Shown piece after piece: positions 5,607 through 6,404 of a stretch of DNA of 6,404 nt. This DNA is from Anaerolineaceae bacterium (GTDB lineage Bacteria; Chloroflexota; Anaerolineae; Anaerolineales; Villigracilaceae), in the NCBI GenBank assembly GCA_022181005.1, contig BQMV01000372.1, forward strand, positions 1-6,404, read 5' to 3'. A program made the position numbers and the translations under genes. Position 1 is the stretch's first letter. Each line of letters opens with the position of its first letter. The notes beneath the pieces are model-generated. The model was given only the letters and a program-made list of their open reading frames with translations, did not search any database and had not been told where the DNA came from.

Positions 5607-5709
5607 ACGCCGTAGATCACTTTCGTAACAAAATTGCTCTTGAGCACAGTGGTTTCTATAATCCCACAGCGCTTCGACTTCGCTATCGCTCCGCTCAGCG
5701 CGAAGAATT
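5607..5709. other. Rest of the regulator-kinase gap; no gene seen, second repeat-like patch at about 5667-5705
   Basis: This is the remainder of the 190-nt space between the response regulator stop and the kinase start. About 60 nt of less structured sequence is followed by a patch rich in CGCTTCG, CGCTCCGCTCAGCG and CGCGAAG words that resembles a fragment of the same class of dispersed repeats. A short minus-strand frame crosses the gap but has repeat-like composition and no family match that I recognise. No convincing promoter or intrinsic terminator was found. Confidence 0.45.
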
Positions 5710-6396
5710 TTATTTATCCGCAAACTTATAGCCAACACCATACACGGTCAACACATACTTCGGCTCGCTCGCCTTGACCTCGATCTTACGGCGGATGTTC
5801 TTGATGTGTGCGTCAATCGCGCGTTCGTAGGATTCAAACGCCACGCCGTGAATCGTATCCAACAATTGCGCGCGGGTGAAGACGCGCCCAGGTTGGCGGG
5901 CGAGGGTGGCGAGCAATTCAAATTCGGTGGGAGTCAACTCTTCGATCTCGCGCTTCTCGGCTGTGACGCGCAGACGCGGCACATCGAGAGTGAGGTCTGC
6001 CACGCGGATCATTTCCGAACCCATGCTGGTCGCATTTTCGATGCGTCGAAACACCACACGGACGCGCGCCACCAATTCCTTGGGACTGAACGGCTTGGTC
6101 ATGTAATCGTCCGCGCCGAGTTCGAGCCCGATCAGTTTGTCCGATTCTTCGGAGCGGGCGGTGAGCATGATGATCGGTGCGTTGGAGGTCTTGCGAAACT
6201 CGCGGGTGAAATCCAGCCCATCGAGCTGAGGCAAGCCGAGGTCCAGAATGACCGCGTCGGGTTTATCCGTTTTTGCGTGCGACAAGGCTTTCTTCCCGTC
6301 ATGAGCGATCAAAACGCCAAATCCCGCGCGTTCGAGATAATCCCGCACAAGTTGGGTGATCTTGGGTTCGTCGTCTACAACGAGGATGGTTTTCAT
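5710..6396 (-). CDS. OmpR/PhoB-family DNA-binding response regulator
   Basis: Cytoplasmic transcription factor activated by phosphorylation, most likely by the kinase encoded just downstream. The 228-residue product has the normal two-domain layout. The receiver domain (about 1-118) has acidic residues D8 and D9 in ILVVDDEP, phospho-acceptor D52 in VILDLGLPQLDG, switch T79 in IIMLTARSEESD and K101 in DDYMTKPFSP. The winged-helix DNA-binding domain (about 127-226) has LTPTEFELLATLARQPGRVFTR, then the recognition-helix region ERAIDAHIKNIRRKIE, and the C-terminal hairpin YVLTVYGVGYKF. All phosphotransfer residues are present. Only 8 nt precede the ATG at 6396, so its ribosome-binding site and promoter cannot be judged. 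Regulator first, kinase second is the usual order, but a 190-nt repeat-filled gap separates them. Target genes are not identifiable here. Confidence 0.95.
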   Translation of the reverse strand: MKTILVVDDEPKITQLVRDYLERAGFGVLIAHDGKKALSHAKTDKPDAVILDLGLPQLDGLDFTREFRKTSNAPIIMLTARSEESDKLIGLELGADDYMTKPFSPKELVARVRVVFRRIENATSMGSEMIRVADLTLDVPRLRVTAEKREIEELTPTEFELLATLARQPGRVFTRAQLLDTIHGVAFESYERAIDAHIKNIRRKIEVKASEPKYVLTVYGVGYKFADK

Positions 6397-6404
6397 GGGC
6401 TGAG

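Noticed and set aside
5559..5741. A 60-codon minus-strand frame crossing the regulator-kinase gap
   Set aside because: It overlaps the end of the response regulator in another frame, is largely made of repeat sequence, and has no recognisable family. I cannot support it as a gene.
1..6404. Search for a defence system, toxin-antitoxin pair, phage or integrative element
   Set aside because: All supported genes are housekeeping, signalling or sugar-nucleotide genes. No integrase, transposase, nuclease or small paired genes were seen. The unusual content is limited to the repeats and domain details listed as findings.

Overview
The window looks like a housekeeping stretch of a Chloroflexota (Anaerolineae-like) chromosome. 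This is an inference from protein character, not a database result. It rests on a topoisomerase I with an N-terminal four-cysteine DUF5679-like ribbon, an anaerolineal-looking histidine kinase with a Pro/Trp-rich cytoplasmic N-terminus, and dispersed GC-rich palindromes in the intergenic spaces. All eight protein genes lie on the minus strand, so transcription runs from high to low coordinates. I see no credible plus-strand gene, RNA gene, CRISPR array or transposase.

Layout in the direction of transcription: (1) an OmpR/PhoB-type response regulator (6396-5710), a 190-nt repeat-rich gap, and a two-pass sensor histidine kinase (5519-4356), together a two-component system; (2) a ribosome-related cluster, rpsP (4206-3874), khpA (3828-3592) and rimM (3592-3059), with khpA and rimM overlapping as TAATG; (3) dprA (2996-1887), DNA uptake and recombination; (4) manC (1750-659), GDP-mannose synthesis; (5) topA (554 to beyond base 1), whose C-terminal part lies outside the window.

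The most unusual feature is in the spaces between genes. The gaps on both sides of manC consist almost entirely of one family of nested inverted repeat. Copy A (571-655) lies between manC and topA. Copy B (1761-1887) lies between dprA and manC and ends inside the dprA stop codon. Both share the outer arm ATGTCGTT(G/A)CGAG and the inner arm GAAGCAATCTCCT. A different imperfect inverted repeat (4321-4389) encodes the last nine residues of the histidine kinase and holds its stop codon in the loop. A third repeat type fills most of the gap between the regulator and the kinase. A strong GAAA-loop hairpin lies inside the start of rimM.

Functionally this is a mix of translation and ribosome assembly (S16, KhpA, RimM), DNA metabolism (DprA, TopA), envelope or glycan precursor supply (ManC) and envelope sensing (the two-component system). 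Beyond the repeat architecture and the topA domain fusion, I found no evidence of a new multi-gene system.
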